NCBI GenBank assembly: GCA_039934035.1
Contig: JBDTMZ010000086.1
Location: 16,960 to 80,959, forward strand
DNA from: Solibacter sp039934035
Lineage (GTDB): Bacteria; Acidobacteriota; Terriglobia; Bryobacterales; Bryobacteraceae
Direction: 5' to 3'
Length of the DNA: 64,000 bases
Position 1 is the first letter of the stretch; the number at the start of each line of letters is the position of its first letter. The translations under genes and the position numbers were made by a program. This document shows positions 55,496-64,000 of the stretch, piece after piece. The notes beneath the pieces are model-generated. The model ran no database searches. It was not told the origin of the DNA and worked only from the letters and a program-made list of their open reading frames with translations.

Positions 55496-56694
55496 CCGCC
55501 AGCGGAACGGATTTCAGCATCACCCCGCAATTGCAGAGCGACCTCCGCAGTTGGCGCACGCGCGCTCTGATTGCAGGTGTGCTGGGTACCGCGATCTCTG
55601 CCGCCGGCTTCTTCATGGCCGGCCCCAACCAGTTCTACCGCTCGTACCTCTGGTCGTTTATCTTTATCGTTGCGCTGACCATCGGCCCGCTGGGCTGGCT
55701 CATGCTCCAGTTCGTCACCGGCGGCGCCTGGGGCCTCGTCATCCGCCGCGCCTGCGAAGCCGCTGGACGCACCCTGCCGCTCACGCTGGTCATGTTCCTG
55801 CCGGTCGCCATCGGCATCAATAATCTCTACCCCTGGTCCGATGCCAGTAAGGTGGCGGCCGACGAGCTGCTGCGCCACAAGGCGCCTTACCTCAATACGC
55901 CGTTCTTTCTGGGACGCGCCGCTTTTTACTTCCTGGGCTGGATGTTCCTGAGCTGGTGGTACAACCGCCTCTCCACGAAAGAAGATGCCGAAGGTCACGA
56001 CGTGGTGGACGGCAAGCTCGCCGGGATGGCGGGCCCGGGCCTCCTGTTCTACGGCTTCAGCGTCACCTTCATGGCCGTCGATTGGATTCTCTCGGTCGAT
56101 CCGAAATGGTTCTCCACCATCTTCGGCATGCTCTTCATCGCCAACCAGGCCTTGACCGCCATGGCCTTCTTGGTCACGCTCATGGTGCTGCTCTCCCGGC
56201 AGAAGCCGATGAGCGATGTGCTGACGCCGCGCCATCTCCACGATCTCGGTAAGTTCCTGCTCGCTCTCGTCATGGTCTGGGCGTACTTCTCTTTCTCCCA
56301 GTTCCTCATCATCTGGGCCGGCAACCTGCCCGAAGAAATTCCCTGGTATTTGACCCGCCTCAACGGCGGCTGGCAGTATGTCGGTCTGCTGCTGGTCTTC
56401 GGACACTTCGCGCTGCCCTTCGCCCTGCTGCTCTCGCGCGACCTGAAACGCAATTTCAAACTACTCGCCAGCATCGCCGTTTTCATTCTGGGAATGCGCC
56501 TGGTCGATCTCTACTGGCTGATTACGCCGAGCTTCCGCACCTCTGGCTTCGGCATCAGCTTTCTTGATTTCACGATTCCGATGGGCCTGATCGGCCTCTG
56601 GCTGGCCTACTTCCTGACCCAGTTGGAAAAGCGCCCGCTGATACCCCGGAACGCCCCGCACCTGGAGGAGGTATTGGAACATGGCCGGCACTAA
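55492..56694 (+). CDS. actF: Alternative complex III subunit ActF
   Basis: A 400-residue membrane protein, the second NrfD-like subunit, with about ten membrane segments (RSYLWSFIFIVALTIGPLGW, FYFLGWMFLSWWYNRLSTKE, WAYFSFSQFLIIWAGNLPEE). It overlaps actE by 4 bases (ATGA) and the next gene by 14 bases. Confidence 0.94.
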   Translation: MTASGTDFSITPQLQSDLRSWRTRALIAGVLGTAISAAGFFMAGPNQFYRSYLWSFIFIVALTIGPLGWLMLQFVTGGAWGLVIRRACEAAGRTLPLTLVMFLPVAIGINNLYPWSDASKVAADELLRHKAPYLNTPFFLGRAAFYFLGWMFLSWWYNRLSTKEDAEGHDVVDGKLAGMAGPGLLFYGFSVTFMAVDWILSVDPKWFSTIFGMLFIANQALTAMAFLVTLMVLLSRQKPMSDVLTPRHLHDLGKFLLALVMVWAYFSFSQFLIIWAGNLPEEIPWYLTRLNGGWQYVGLLLVFGHFALPFALLLSRDLKRNFKLLASIAVFILGMRLVDLYWLITPSFRTSGFGISFLDFTIPMGLIGLWLAYFLTQLEKRPLIPRNAPHLEEVLEHGRH

Positions 56695-57175
56695 TCCCCA
56701 TCCCCATCCCAACCATCCCAACGACGACCCGCGCATTCAGCACGAAACCACCGACGTCAACGTCTGGGCAGTCGGCAAATTCGCCATCGGCCTGGTGGTC
56801 ATCACCGTCCTCTCCCTTGTGCTGTTGTTCGGTCTCTTCAAGTTCTTCCAGAACCGCGAAGAGACCGAAAAGGGCACCGTCGTGGATACCTCGAAAGTGT
56901 TTCCCGAACCTCGCTTGCAGAGGACGCCCATCGTCGACCTCAAAGCAATTCGCGCCGAGGAAGACAAATTGTTGAACGGCTACGCCTGGGTAGATCAGCA
57001 GAAAGGCATCGTGCGCATTCCGGTGGACGTCGCCATCGACGTGCTCGCCAAACGCGGTCTGCCTTCGCGTCCCGCCACCACCGCAACCCCCACCACCGTA
57101 ACCCCCGACGCTGCTCCCGCCGCTCCCGCGAAAGAAAGCAGCCATACAACCCCGGCTGAGGAGCCGAAGAAATGA
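56681..57175 (+). CDS. Act/cox-associated single-pass membrane protein
   Basis: A 164-residue protein. The His/Pro-rich start (MAGTNPHPHPNHPNDD) is followed by one membrane segment (FAIGLVVITVLSLVLLFGLF) and a periplasmic part with LQRTPIVDLKAIRAEEDKLL, NGYAWVDQQKGIVRIPVDVA and IDVLAKRGLPSRP, then a Thr/Pro/Ala-rich tail. The GYAWVDQQKGIVRIPVDVA-type motif is one I have seen in small proteins beside oxidase genes in acidobacteria, without a known function. It is placed between actF and sco and overlaps both, so it is co-expressed with the supercomplex. It may be a linking or assembly subunit. Confidence 0.82.
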   Translation: MAGTNPHPHPNHPNDDPRIQHETTDVNVWAVGKFAIGLVVITVLSLVLLFGLFKFFQNREETEKGTVVDTSKVFPEPRLQRTPIVDLKAIRAEEDKLLNGYAWVDQQKGIVRIPVDVAIDVLAKRGLPSRPATTATPTTVTPDAAPAAPAKESSHTTPAEEPKK

Positions 57176-58038
57176 AACTGGTTTGTACCGCTCGCGTTGT
57201 TTTGGCGCTGGCGTCCGCCGCGGCCGCCTTCGCGCAGCCCGGCAACCTGCTTGGTCCTCCGCAACAATCCCGCATGCAGGACAGTAATCTCAAACCCGCG
57301 CTTCCCGCCGCCCTGCGAGACGTCGGCATCGATCAGCGCTTAGACCATCAGCTTCCCCTGGACCTGATGTTCAAGGATGAAGCCGGACGCGATGTCCCGC
57401 TCTCCACTTATTTCAAGCGCGGCAAGCCGGTGATTCTCGCCCCGGTCTACTACCGCTGTCCCATGCTTTGCACGCAGATCCTCACCGGGCTCGCCAGCGC
57501 TCTCAAAGCCGTCTCGCTGAACCCGGGCAAGGATTTCGAAATCCTCGCCGTCAGTTTCGATCCCAAGGATACGCCCGAAACCGCCTTCAGCAAGAAGCAG
57601 GTCTACCTGAAACGCTACGGTCGGGCCAACACGGCGAACGGCTGGCATCTGCTCACCGGCAATCAGGCCAATATCACCACCCTGATGGACACGGTGGGCT
57701 ACCACTATAAGTACGACCCCGCGACCGATCAGTTTGCGCACGCCAGCGGCATCATGGTGATCACGCCGGAAGGCCGCCTGTCGCGCTACTTCTACGGGGT
57801 GGAGTATGCGCCCACCGACGTTCGCCTGGGCCTGGTGGAAGCTTCGAGAAACAAAATTGGCAACGCGGTGGATCAGATTCTACTCTTCTGTTACCACTAT
57901 GACCCGGCCACCGGTAAGTACGGCGCCGTGGTGATGAACCTGGTGCGTTTCGCCGGAGCAGGTTTCACGCTCTTTTGCGGCGTGTGCCTGTTTATCTTTA
58001 TGCGCCGCGATGTGCGCCGTGACAGGCGGGTTGGATAG
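57172..58038 (+). CDS. Sco1/SenC copper chaperone
   Basis: A 288-residue Sco protein with signal peptide (MKLVCTARVVLALASAAAAF) and thioredoxin fold. The copper site is CPMLC (in PVYYRCPMLCTQIL) plus a histidine in QFAHASGIMVITPEG. A C-terminal membrane segment (RFAGAGFTLFCGVCLFIFMR) follows, an arrangement common in this group. It metallates the CuA centre of CoxB, which follows 6 bases later. Confidence 0.93.
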   Translation: MKLVCTARVVLALASAAAAFAQPGNLLGPPQQSRMQDSNLKPALPAALRDVGIDQRLDHQLPLDLMFKDEAGRDVPLSTYFKRGKPVILAPVYYRCPMLCTQILTGLASALKAVSLNPGKDFEILAVSFDPKDTPETAFSKKQVYLKRYGRANTANGWHLLTGNQANITTLMDTVGYHYKYDPATDQFAHASGIMVITPEGRLSRYFYGVEYAPTDVRLGLVEASRNKIGNAVDQILLFCYHYDPATGKYGAVVMNLVRFAGAGFTLFCGVCLFIFMRRDVRRDRRVG

Positions 58039-58044
58039 CTCACG

Positions 58045-59052
58045 ATGGGTAAACTTCAATTATTTCCGGAACAGGCCTCTACACTGGCTCCCGAGGTGGA
58101 CCACCTCCTGTACTTCCTGATCGCGATCACGGTGTTCTTCACGCTGCTCATCTTCTGCAGCATTTTCTATTTCGCGATCCGCTACCGCCGCCGTTCAGAG
58201 AACGAACTGCCGCACGTCGTCCACACCGGCTACACGCTGGAAATTCTGTGGAGCGTGATTCCCTTCGGTCTCACCATGGTGATATTCACCTGGGGCGCCA
58301 GCATCTTCTTCACCGCCAGCCGGCCGCCCAACGATGCGATTCAGATTTACGCCGTCGGCAAGCAGTGGATGTGGAAGCTCGAGCATGTCGAAGGTCAACG
58401 CGAAATTAACGAACTGCACATCCCGGTGGGCACGCCGGTGCGTCTCACCATGACCAGCGAGGATGTCATTCACAGCTTCTTCGTGCCCGCCTTCCGCACC
58501 AAGCAGGACGTCCTGCCGGGACGCTACACCACCACCTGGTTTAACGCCACCAAAGCCGGCAAGTACCACCTGTTCTGCGCCGAGTTCTGCGGCAACAACC
58601 ACTCCGGCATGATCGGTTGGGTCTACGTGATGGAGCCTAAGGATTATCAGAACTGGCTCAGCGGCGGCGCCTCCGAAGGCTCCATGTCCGAGAACGGCAA
58701 AAAGCTCTTCGAGCAGCTTGCCTGCAGCAACTGCCACAAGGACGACAACTCCGGCCGCGGTCCCTCTCTGGTGGGGATCTACGGCAAACAGGTCACTCTC
58801 GCCGGCGGCGCCACCGCCAAGGCGGACGAGTCTTACATCCGCGAATCCATCCTGCAGCCGCAGGCCAAAGTGGTCGCCGGCTTTGAGCCGGTGATGCCCA
58901 CCTTCCAGGGCCTGGTGAGCGAAGAACAGGTAGTGCAACTCGTGGAATACGTGAAATCGTTAGGCCCGAAACCGGGAACCGGCCCGGCCACGGAAACAGG
59001 TCAGAAGCCGGCAACCAAGGGATCCGCGGGCAGCACGCCCGCCAATCGTTAG
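58045..59052 (+). CDS. coxB: Cytochrome c oxidase subunit II with fused cytochrome c
   Basis: A 335-residue subunit II of caa3 type. Two membrane segments lie at the N terminus; the CuA site has the first histidine in EDVIHSFFVPAFRTKQDVLP and the loop CAEFCGNNHSGM. The C-terminal cytochrome c domain (about 225-310) has the heme site CSNCH in FEQLACSNCHKDDNSGRGPS and a probable Met ligand in VMPTFQGLVSEEQV. The tail is low complexity. The fusion allows direct electron transfer from ActE/ActA. Confidence 0.96.
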   Translation: MGKLQLFPEQASTLAPEVDHLLYFLIAITVFFTLLIFCSIFYFAIRYRRRSENELPHVVHTGYTLEILWSVIPFGLTMVIFTWGASIFFTASRPPNDAIQIYAVGKQWMWKLEHVEGQREINELHIPVGTPVRLTMTSEDVIHSFFVPAFRTKQDVLPGRYTTTWFNATKAGKYHLFCAEFCGNNHSGMIGWVYVMEPKDYQNWLSGGASEGSMSENGKKLFEQLACSNCHKDDNSGRGPSLVGIYGKQVTLAGGATAKADESYIRESILQPQAKVVAGFEPVMPTFQGLVSEEQVVQLVEYVKSLGPKPGTGPATETGQKPATKGSAGSTPANR

Positions 59053-59058
59053 AACCAT

Positions 59059-60684
59059 ATGATTACCGCAGCGGCTCAAGAACGCGAGCATTACTTAAAC
59101 GCCAGTTACGGCCTGAAATCGTGGCTCCTCACCAAGGACCACAAACGCATCGGCCTGCTGTATCTCGCGACCATCACCCTGTTCTTCTTTATAGGCGGCG
59201 CCTTCGCCACGTTGATTCGCGTGGAACTCCTGACGCCGCAGGGCGACCTGGTCAGTTCAGAGACCTACAACAAGCTCTTCACCATGCACGCCGTGGCGAT
59301 GATCTTCTTCTTTCTGATCCCCTCGATTCCCGCGGTGCTGGGGAACTTCTTCCTGCCGATTATGATCGGCGCGCGAGATCTCGCCTTCCCCAAGTTGAAT
59401 CTGTTGAGCTGGTATCTGTTGGTGATCGGCGGCGCTTTCAGCCTCTTCGCCATGATCGCCGGCGGCGTCGATACGGGCTGGACCTTTTACACGCCTTACA
59501 GCACCACCTACAGCAATAGCTGGGTGATCGCCACCGCGCTCGGCATCTTCATCGCGGGCTTCTCTTCGATTCTCACCGGCCTGAACTTCATCGTCACCGT
59601 GCACCGCATGCGCGCCCCCGGCATGACCTGGTTCCGCATGCCGCTGTTCGTCTGGGCCAACTACGCCACCAGCCTCATCCAGGTGCTCGGCACTCCGGTG
59701 CTGGCCGTTACCATCGTGCTGTTGTTCGTCGAGAAGGTCTTCCACCTCGGCATCTTCGACCCGGCGCGCGGCGGCGACCCCGTGCTCTTCCAGCACCTCT
59801 TCTGGTTCTACTCGCACCCCGCGGTGTACATCATGGTGCTGCCCTCCATGGGCGTGGTCAGTGAACTGATCAGCACCTTCTCGCGCAAGGCGGTCTTCGG
59901 CTACGCGTTCGTCGCCTTCTCCAGCGTCTCCATCGCCGTGATCGGGTTCCTGGTCTGGGGCCATCACCTCTTCGTCAGCGGACAGTCGCTCTACGCCGGC
60001 ATGGTGTTCAGCTTCCTGAGCTACTTCGTCGCCATCCCCTCGGCCATCAAAGTCTTCAATTGGACAGCGACTCTTTACAAGGGGTCGATCACCTTCCAAA
60101 CCCCGATGCTGTATGCCTTCGGCTTCATCGGACTGTTCACCATCGGCGGACTCACCGGACTCTTCCTGGCCGCCCTCGGCATGGACATTCACGTCACCGA
60201 CACCTACTTCGTGATCGCGCACTTCCACTACATCATGGTGGGCGGAGCGCTCATGGGCTACCTCGGCGGCATGCACTTCTGGTGGCCGAAGATGACCGGC
60301 CGCATGTATCCCGAAGGCTGGGCCAAGCTCTCCGCCCTGGTGATCTTCCTCGGCTTCAACCTCACCTTCTTCCCGCAGTTCATCCTCGGCTACGTCGGCA
60401 TGCCCCGCCGCTACCACGTCTACCCCGAGGAATTCCAGGTGCTCAACGTGCTCTCCACCGCCGGCGCAAGTGTTCTGGCCGTCGGCTACCTCATTCCGAT
60501 GATCTACTTCATCTGGTCCCTGAAATACGGCAAGCCCGCTCCCATGAATCCCTGGGGCGCCACCGGACTCGAATGGCAGACTTCTTCTCCGCCGCCGGTG
60601 CACAATTTTGACGAAACGCCCATCGTGACCCGCGGCGCGTACGATTACACCGCGGTGGTCAGCGAGGAGGTCGAAGTTGGCTGA
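59059..60684 (+). CDS. coxA: Cytochrome c oxidase subunit I, A2 type
   Basis: A 541-residue heme-copper oxidase subunit I with about 12 membrane segments. Helix VI has YSHPAV (residues 251-256) instead of GHPEV, the mark of the A2 subfamily in which Tyr-Ser replaces the proton-channel glutamate. CuB histidines are H253 and the WGHHLFVSG pair; heme ligands are in FTMHAVAMIFF and DTYFVIAHFHYIMVG. It is of the same type as the Rhodothermus caa3 oxidase, which also pairs with alternative complex III. Confidence 0.97.
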   Translation: MITAAAQEREHYLNASYGLKSWLLTKDHKRIGLLYLATITLFFFIGGAFATLIRVELLTPQGDLVSSETYNKLFTMHAVAMIFFFLIPSIPAVLGNFFLPIMIGARDLAFPKLNLLSWYLLVIGGAFSLFAMIAGGVDTGWTFYTPYSTTYSNSWVIATALGIFIAGFSSILTGLNFIVTVHRMRAPGMTWFRMPLFVWANYATSLIQVLGTPVLAVTIVLLFVEKVFHLGIFDPARGGDPVLFQHLFWFYSHPAVYIMVLPSMGVVSELISTFSRKAVFGYAFVAFSSVSIAVIGFLVWGHHLFVSGQSLYAGMVFSFLSYFVAIPSAIKVFNWTATLYKGSITFQTPMLYAFGFIGLFTIGGLTGLFLAALGMDIHVTDTYFVIAHFHYIMVGGALMGYLGGMHFWWPKMTGRMYPEGWAKLSALVIFLGFNLTFFPQFILGYVGMPRRYHVYPEEFQVLNVLSTAGASVLAVGYLIPMIYFIWSLKYGKPAPMNPWGATGLEWQTSSPPPVHNFDETPIVTRGAYDYTAVVSEEVEVG

Positions 60685-61456
60685 TCATCTGCCTCAAACC
60701 GGCGTGCCTCAGACAGACGTGCGGCAACCAGGCGTGCCCGCAGCGCACGTAGGCGGAGCGCACGTACCCGGAGCGCATGGCGGACATGCGGCCCACGCCG
60801 AAACCTTCGCTCTTCGCGTGCAATTCGATACCGAAGCGCAGCAGAAGGACGCTTCGACCCTCGGCATGTGGCTCTTCCTGATCACGGAAATCATGTTCTT
60901 CGGCGGTATGTTCGCCGTCTACACCGTGTATCGCAACTGGTATTCGGACGTTTTCAACGTCGCTTCCAGCAGCCTGAACCAGATCATCGGCGCCATCAAT
61001 ACCGGCGTCCTGCTGCTCTCCAGTTTCACCATGGTCATGGCGGTGCGCGCCGGCCAACTCGGCCAGCGCAACATGATCATCATCTTTCTGATTCTCACCC
61101 TGCTGTTCGGCGGGATCTTCCTTGGAGTGAAGGCCTACGAGTGGCATGAGAAATGGGAAGAGCATCACATCCCGGGCCAGACCGGCTTCCATCTGGAAGG
61201 CGTCGCGCCTTCGGAGCAGGGACACGCCCAGTTGTTCTTCTCCATCTACTTCGCCATGACCGGCCTGCACGCGCTGCACATGGTGATCGGCGTGGTTATT
61301 CTGTTGACCCTGATCTTCCAGGCGAAGGCCGGCAAGTTCTCCGCCAGTTACTACACTCCGGTGGACGTCGCCGGACTTTACTGGCACTTCGTCGACGTCA
61401 TCTGGATCTTCCTGTTCCCGCTGCTGTATCTGATCGACCGCCACATGGGGAAATAA
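60677..61456 (+). CDS. coxC: Cytochrome c oxidase subunit III with repetitive N terminus
   Basis: A 259-residue subunit III. The TTG start at 60677 has GGAGG 6 bases upstream and overlaps coxA by 8 bases. The first 40 residues are a His/Gly/Ala/Pro repeat (PQTDVRQPGVPAAHVGGAHV and on), with the DNA showing repeated GGAGCGCACGTA-like words. Five membrane segments follow (MWLFLITEIMFFGGMFAVYT, AMTGLHALHMVIGVVILLTL, LYWHFVDVIWIFLFPLLYLI). Confidence 0.95.
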   Translation: MADHLPQTGVPQTDVRQPGVPAAHVGGAHVPGAHGGHAAHAETFALRVQFDTEAQQKDASTLGMWLFLITEIMFFGGMFAVYTVYRNWYSDVFNVASSSLNQIIGAINTGVLLLSSFTMVMAVRAGQLGQRNMIIIFLILTLLFGGIFLGVKAYEWHEKWEEHHIPGQTGFHLEGVAPSEQGHAQLFFSIYFAMTGLHALHMVIGVVILLTLIFQAKAGKFSASYYTPVDVAGLYWHFVDVIWIFLFPLLYLIDRHMGK

Positions 61457-61459
61457 TCA

Positions 61460-61774
61460 ATGAGCGACCATACCCAAGAAAATCACATCGATTCGGTCGG
61501 AACTTACGTCAAGATCCTGGTGGCGCTATTGATCGCCACCGGACTGACCACCTGGGTTGCCACCATCGATCTCGGCGCCTTCAGTACCGTAGTGGCGCTC
61601 GGCATTGCGACCTGCAAGATGCTGCTCGTGGCGTTGTACTTCATGCACATTCGCCACAGCTCCAAACTGACGAAACTGATCGTCGTCGGCGGCATGCTCT
61701 GGCTCGCGATTCTGTTGGTGCTGACGATGTCGGATTTCGCCAGCCGCGGCCTCCTCGGCGTTGCCGGCAAGTAG
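61460..61774 (+). CDS. coxD: Cytochrome c oxidase subunit IV (CoxD/CtaF type)
   Basis: A 104-residue protein with three membrane segments (VKILVALLIATGLTTWVATI, STVVALGIATCKMLLVALYF and LIVVGGMLWLAILLVLTMSD) and the conserved KMLLVALYFMHIRHSSKL. It is the last gene of the respiratory operon. Confidence 0.93.
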   Translation: MSDHTQENHIDSVGTYVKILVALLIATGLTTWVATIDLGAFSTVVALGIATCKMLLVALYFMHIRHSSKLTKLIVVGGMLWLAILLVLTMSDFASRGLLGVAGK

Positions 61775-61792
61775 CCGTCATTTAGGAAAACA

Positions 61793-61830
61793 AAAAGACC
61801 GGGAACCCGTTACGGGCCGCCCGGTCTTTT
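61793..61830 (+). terminator. Intrinsic terminator of the act-cox operon
   Basis: AAAAGACCGGG (61793-61803) pairs with CCCGGTCTTTT (61820-61830) as an 11-bp stem; CCGT/ACGG forms an inner pairing. The T run gives a U tail. It begins 18 bases after the coxD stop. Confidence 0.9.
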
Positions 61831-61918
61831 CAGTTCTGCCTTCTTCTCGGCGCTTCCTCGTGTTCTCCGGGTCTCTGCGGTGATCTCTAAGAGCCGGTGT
61901 TGATGCGAATTTCTCTCG

Positions 61919-63199
61919 CTAGTCCTTAGCCGCGGCGCGCGCCGCCGTGACCTTCTCGATCTCGGCCAGTTGCTTGCGCACCTTGGGCGCATCATCGCCG
62001 TTCGGGTCGAGTTTCAGATAAGTCTTGAAACGTTCCGCGGCGGCCGGATAATCTTTCCTCACCGCCAGAATCAAACCCAGAAGTTGGCTGACTCGCGGCA
62101 GCTTGTGCTGCGTGTCCAGACGTTCCGCTTCGAGCGCGCTCTTCTCGGCGGCGTCGAACTTCTGCATATTAAAGTTCGCCACGGAATTGAAGAAGTACGC
62201 CTGCGGATAGTCGAAGGGATCCAGCTTTACCAGTTTTTCCGTGACAGCCGCCAGCGCCGGCCACCGCGAAGCTTGCATTTCCAGGTTGGCAATTTGCATG
62301 TACGGCTTTACGAACTTGGGGTCGTGCTCCAGCGCCACGTCAAAATACTTGCGCGCCATAGCCGGCTGGCCCTGTCCCGCCTGCAGCATGCCAAGCTCGT
62401 ACCAGACCGAGGCGTATTTCGGGTAGACTTCCACTGCCTTCTCGAAACTCGCCTGGGCATCGGCGAACTTCCGCTTCTTCAGCGCGTCCATGCCTTTGTC
62501 GTATGCCTTGCGCGCATCCTTGGGCGCGGCCAGCGATACCGCGCTCACCGTCTTGCCCTCTTCCGCCGCACCCAGGCGGTGAAGCAGAATCGTGCCGACG
62601 TCCGGATTGTCCATCGGCCGCCGGTTGGTCAGCGATACGCTCTGCGACCGGTGCCCGGCAAGCCTGGCTTGCAGGTCACAACCCATGTACTTGCGTTCCG
62701 CCGGAATGTTGGCTCCCGTCGAACTGCTCATTCCGCCGGAGACGCTCATGGTGCTCAGCGAATTGAAGGAATTGGTTTCGCTCGCGTCCTGAATCATGCC
62801 GCTGCGCCTGCCCAGTTCCACCGAAAAATAGCCCTTCGAATCGACGTACCCCTCGGCGTGCGCTGCGCCATTGCAGACGGTTTCGATGGTCACCGGGTCG
62901 GTGGGCGCCGTGCCGTCTTCCAGCAGGACGCGACCGCTCACATAAATCGGCTGCGGAAGGTTTTGAATTGTCTGTGGCGTCGTGGTTGGTGTGGTGGGGG
63001 TGTTGAGGGTCGGAGTGCGGCCGATGGTGGTCCCCGTCCCGACCGTCGTTCCGCCGGTACTGCCGCTGGTGGACCCGCTCGTGCCGGTTGTGGGCGCAGT
63101 GGTCCCGCCCGTTGTTGACTGGCCGATCAAGGCCGTGGGAATCAATAAACCGGCAGCAGCCGCCGCGGTAATCACCCTCACCCGTAACTTCGAGGCCAT
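61919..63199 (-). CDS. Secreted TPR protein with Thr/Gly linker
   Basis: A 426-residue protein from the ATG at 63199, with GGAGG 5 bases upstream. Signal peptide (MASKLRVRVITAAAAAGLLI) is followed by a Thr/Gly/Ser/Pro linker of about 50 residues, then a carboxypeptidase-regulatory-like domain (about 65-160: IYVSGRVLLEDGTAPTDPVT, CNGAAHAEGYVDSKGYFSVE) and several TPR units from about 205 (DALKKRKFADAQASFEKAVE, YPKYASVWYELGMLQAGQGQ, ARKYFDVALEHDPKFVKPYM). It probably works outside the cytoplasm in protein assembly or binding. This architecture is frequent in acidobacteria. Confidence 0.85.
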   Translation of the reverse strand: MASKLRVRVITAAAAAGLLIPTALIGQSTTGGTTAPTTGTSGSTSGSTGGTTVGTGTTIGRTPTLNTPTTPTTTPQTIQNLPQPIYVSGRVLLEDGTAPTDPVTIETVCNGAAHAEGYVDSKGYFSVELGRRSGMIQDASETNSFNSLSTMSVSGGMSSSTGANIPAERKYMGCDLQARLAGHRSQSVSLTNRRPMDNPDVGTILLHRLGAAEEGKTVSAVSLAAPKDARKAYDKGMDALKKRKFADAQASFEKAVEVYPKYASVWYELGMLQAGQGQPAMARKYFDVALEHDPKFVKPYMQIANLEMQASRWPALAAVTEKLVKLDPFDYPQAYFFNSVANFNMQKFDAAEKSALEAERLDTQHKLPRVSQLLGLILAVRKDYPAAAERFKTYLKLDPNGDDAPKVRKQLAEIEKVTAARAAAKD

Positions 63200-63321
63200 A
63201 CACACCTCCGCTGGTGCACACATTATCCCACCAAAATCCAGTTGCGGCAGGGTGCCGAATGTTAATAGCGCGACAGACGGCACCCGGTGTCGGGTTGCTA
63301 GAATGAACACGCAGGTATCTC

Positions 63322-63957
63322 ATGCTGAAGCCATCACTCTATCCCGCAATCGCTCTTTTCGCGATGCTGACGGCCTGTTCGGAGACTCCGTCCACCACCA
63401 CCACCGCGAAGAAGGAGCCTGAAAAAATCGAGCCGGTCACCGGACAGTCCGCGGTCTTCAAGATGTATCAGATGGCACGCGCCTGGGCCCCCGACGCGCA
63501 GCTCATGAAGATGCAGAGCATGCGCCTCACAGAGGTCAAGGATGCGCCTCCCGGCACCGCGCCCGCGTGGCAGGCCATGTTCGTCTCCGAAGCCAAAGGC
63601 AAATCGCGCGGCTACACGTATTCCATCGTGGAAGGCGAGGGCAACCTGCACAAAGGGTCGTTCGCCGGACCGGAAGAGAGTTGGGCCGGCAACCGTGGCA
63701 TGAACTCTTCCTTCCTGATGGCCGCCATCAAGGTGGATACCGATGCCGCCTACAAGACGGCGATGGAAACGCCCCAAAGCAAAGCGGCGGACTACGACAA
63801 GAAAAACCCCGGCAAACCCATCACCATTTTGCTGGAGCGCACCACCAAGCATCCCGATCCCGCGTGGCGCATCATTTGGGGCGAGTCCGTGGGGACCTCC
63901 AACTTCTCTGTCCTGGTTGACGCCTCCACCGGCGATTACCTCGAGACGCTGCGCTGA
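63322..63957 (+). CDS. Putative lipoprotein of unknown function
   Basis: A 211-residue protein with a lipoprotein signal whose lipobox is LTAC (C19, MLKPSLYPAIALFAMLTACS). A Thr/Lys-rich linker follows, then a domain with VFKMYQMARAWAPDAQLMKM, AWQAMFVSEAKGKSRGYTYS and LERTTKHPDPAWRIIWGESV, ending in a PepSY-like LVDASTGDYLETLR. The last part, in which a peptide typically ends FSVLVDASTG, suggests a divergent PepSY-type fold. Function is unknown. The last 43 bases of the window hold nothing recognisable. Confidence 0.75.
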   Translation: MLKPSLYPAIALFAMLTACSETPSTTTTAKKEPEKIEPVTGQSAVFKMYQMARAWAPDAQLMKMQSMRLTEVKDAPPGTAPAWQAMFVSEAKGKSRGYTYSIVEGEGNLHKGSFAGPEESWAGNRGMNSSFLMAAIKVDTDAAYKTAMETPQSKAADYDKKNPGKPITILLERTTKHPDPAWRIIWGESVGTSNFSVLVDASTGDYLETLR

Positions 63958-64000
63958 GCGGGCGCCCGCAAAAATCCTAAAACACCGTCGCGGCTCTGAT

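Noticed and set aside
59257..60603. 448-codon frame antisense to coxA
   Set aside because: Glu/His/Asp/Gly-rich composition is the expected antisense of hydrophobic membrane helices.

Overview
The window reads as a chromosomal segment of an acidobacterium of the Solibacter/Bryobacter group. Evidence: high GC; a secreted NHL-repeat protein ending in the Solibacter-type C-terminal domain (TIGR03437); an alternative complex III (Act) operon fused to an A2-type caa3 oxidase operon; several lineage-type secreted proteins (BACON, DUF4159, TPR with Thr/Gly linker); and numerous short intergenic repeats. The assignment is inferred from gene content and not from a marker-gene comparison. No rRNA, tRNA, CRISPR array, integrase or transposase was found.

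Layout. 1-87 is the tail of uvrB. 168-2920 (minus) is the heat-shock cluster hrcA-grpE-dnaJ with a promoter and an operator-like inverted repeat. 3058-5586 (minus) holds two secreted proteins, including a lysyl-endopeptidase-like protease with a BACON domain. 5587-6106 is a nest of hairpin and tandem repeats. 6107-13907 (minus) is a tightly packed operon phoH-ybeY-corC-era-BON-SMP30-nudix-mutS2. 14090-15308 has a flavin-type stress protein and a divergent two-gene nucleotidyltransferase cassette. 15328-21278 (minus) is a complete SUF iron-sulfur operon sufBCDSUT ending in its own Rrf2 regulator, with a palindromic operator over the promoter. 21566-21742 is a 58-residue membrane peptide gene with its own terminator. 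22014-32785 (plus) runs speA, a beta-barrel-like protein, apt-ispE-prs, rplY-pth-rpsF-rpsR-rplI with a strong terminator, then the NHL/TIGR03437 protein.

32862-37335 is the most accessory part: rpiB, a secreted esterase-like protein, a C-rich degenerate tandem repeat, an Abi-like HEPN protein, a small gene with a near-consensus promoter and palindromic operator, and a second C-rich block. 37325-40388 has purN-purM and a divergent ATP-grasp ligase. 40372-46825 (minus) is gcvT-gcvH-gcvPA-gcvPB followed by a membrane glycosyltransferase and yggX. 46910-48649 (minus) has a DUF4159 protein, a stand-alone PhoB-type DNA-binding protein preceded by an 11-bp-period direct repeat, and a small secreted protein.

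49338-61774 (plus) is a respiratory supercomplex locus: actA (pentaheme cytochrome), actB (fused molybdopterin-like plus Fe-S), actC, actD, actE, actF, a small membrane protein, a Sco copper chaperone, and coxB (with fused cytochrome c), coxA, coxC, coxD, closed by an intrinsic terminator. Act oxidises menaquinol and passes electrons through cytochrome c domains to the oxidase. The window ends with a TPR protein and a lipoprotein on opposite strands.

Most genes are recognisable core functions. The less ordinary observations are: the covarying hairpin repeats, the dispersed GCGACCGTGAGGGAGCG family, the suf, hrcA and PhoB-like operators, the 58-residue peptide gene, the nucleotidyltransferase pair, the Abi/HEPN segment between similar C-rich blocks, an SMP-30 protein lacking its metal ligands, and several near-leaderless promoters.
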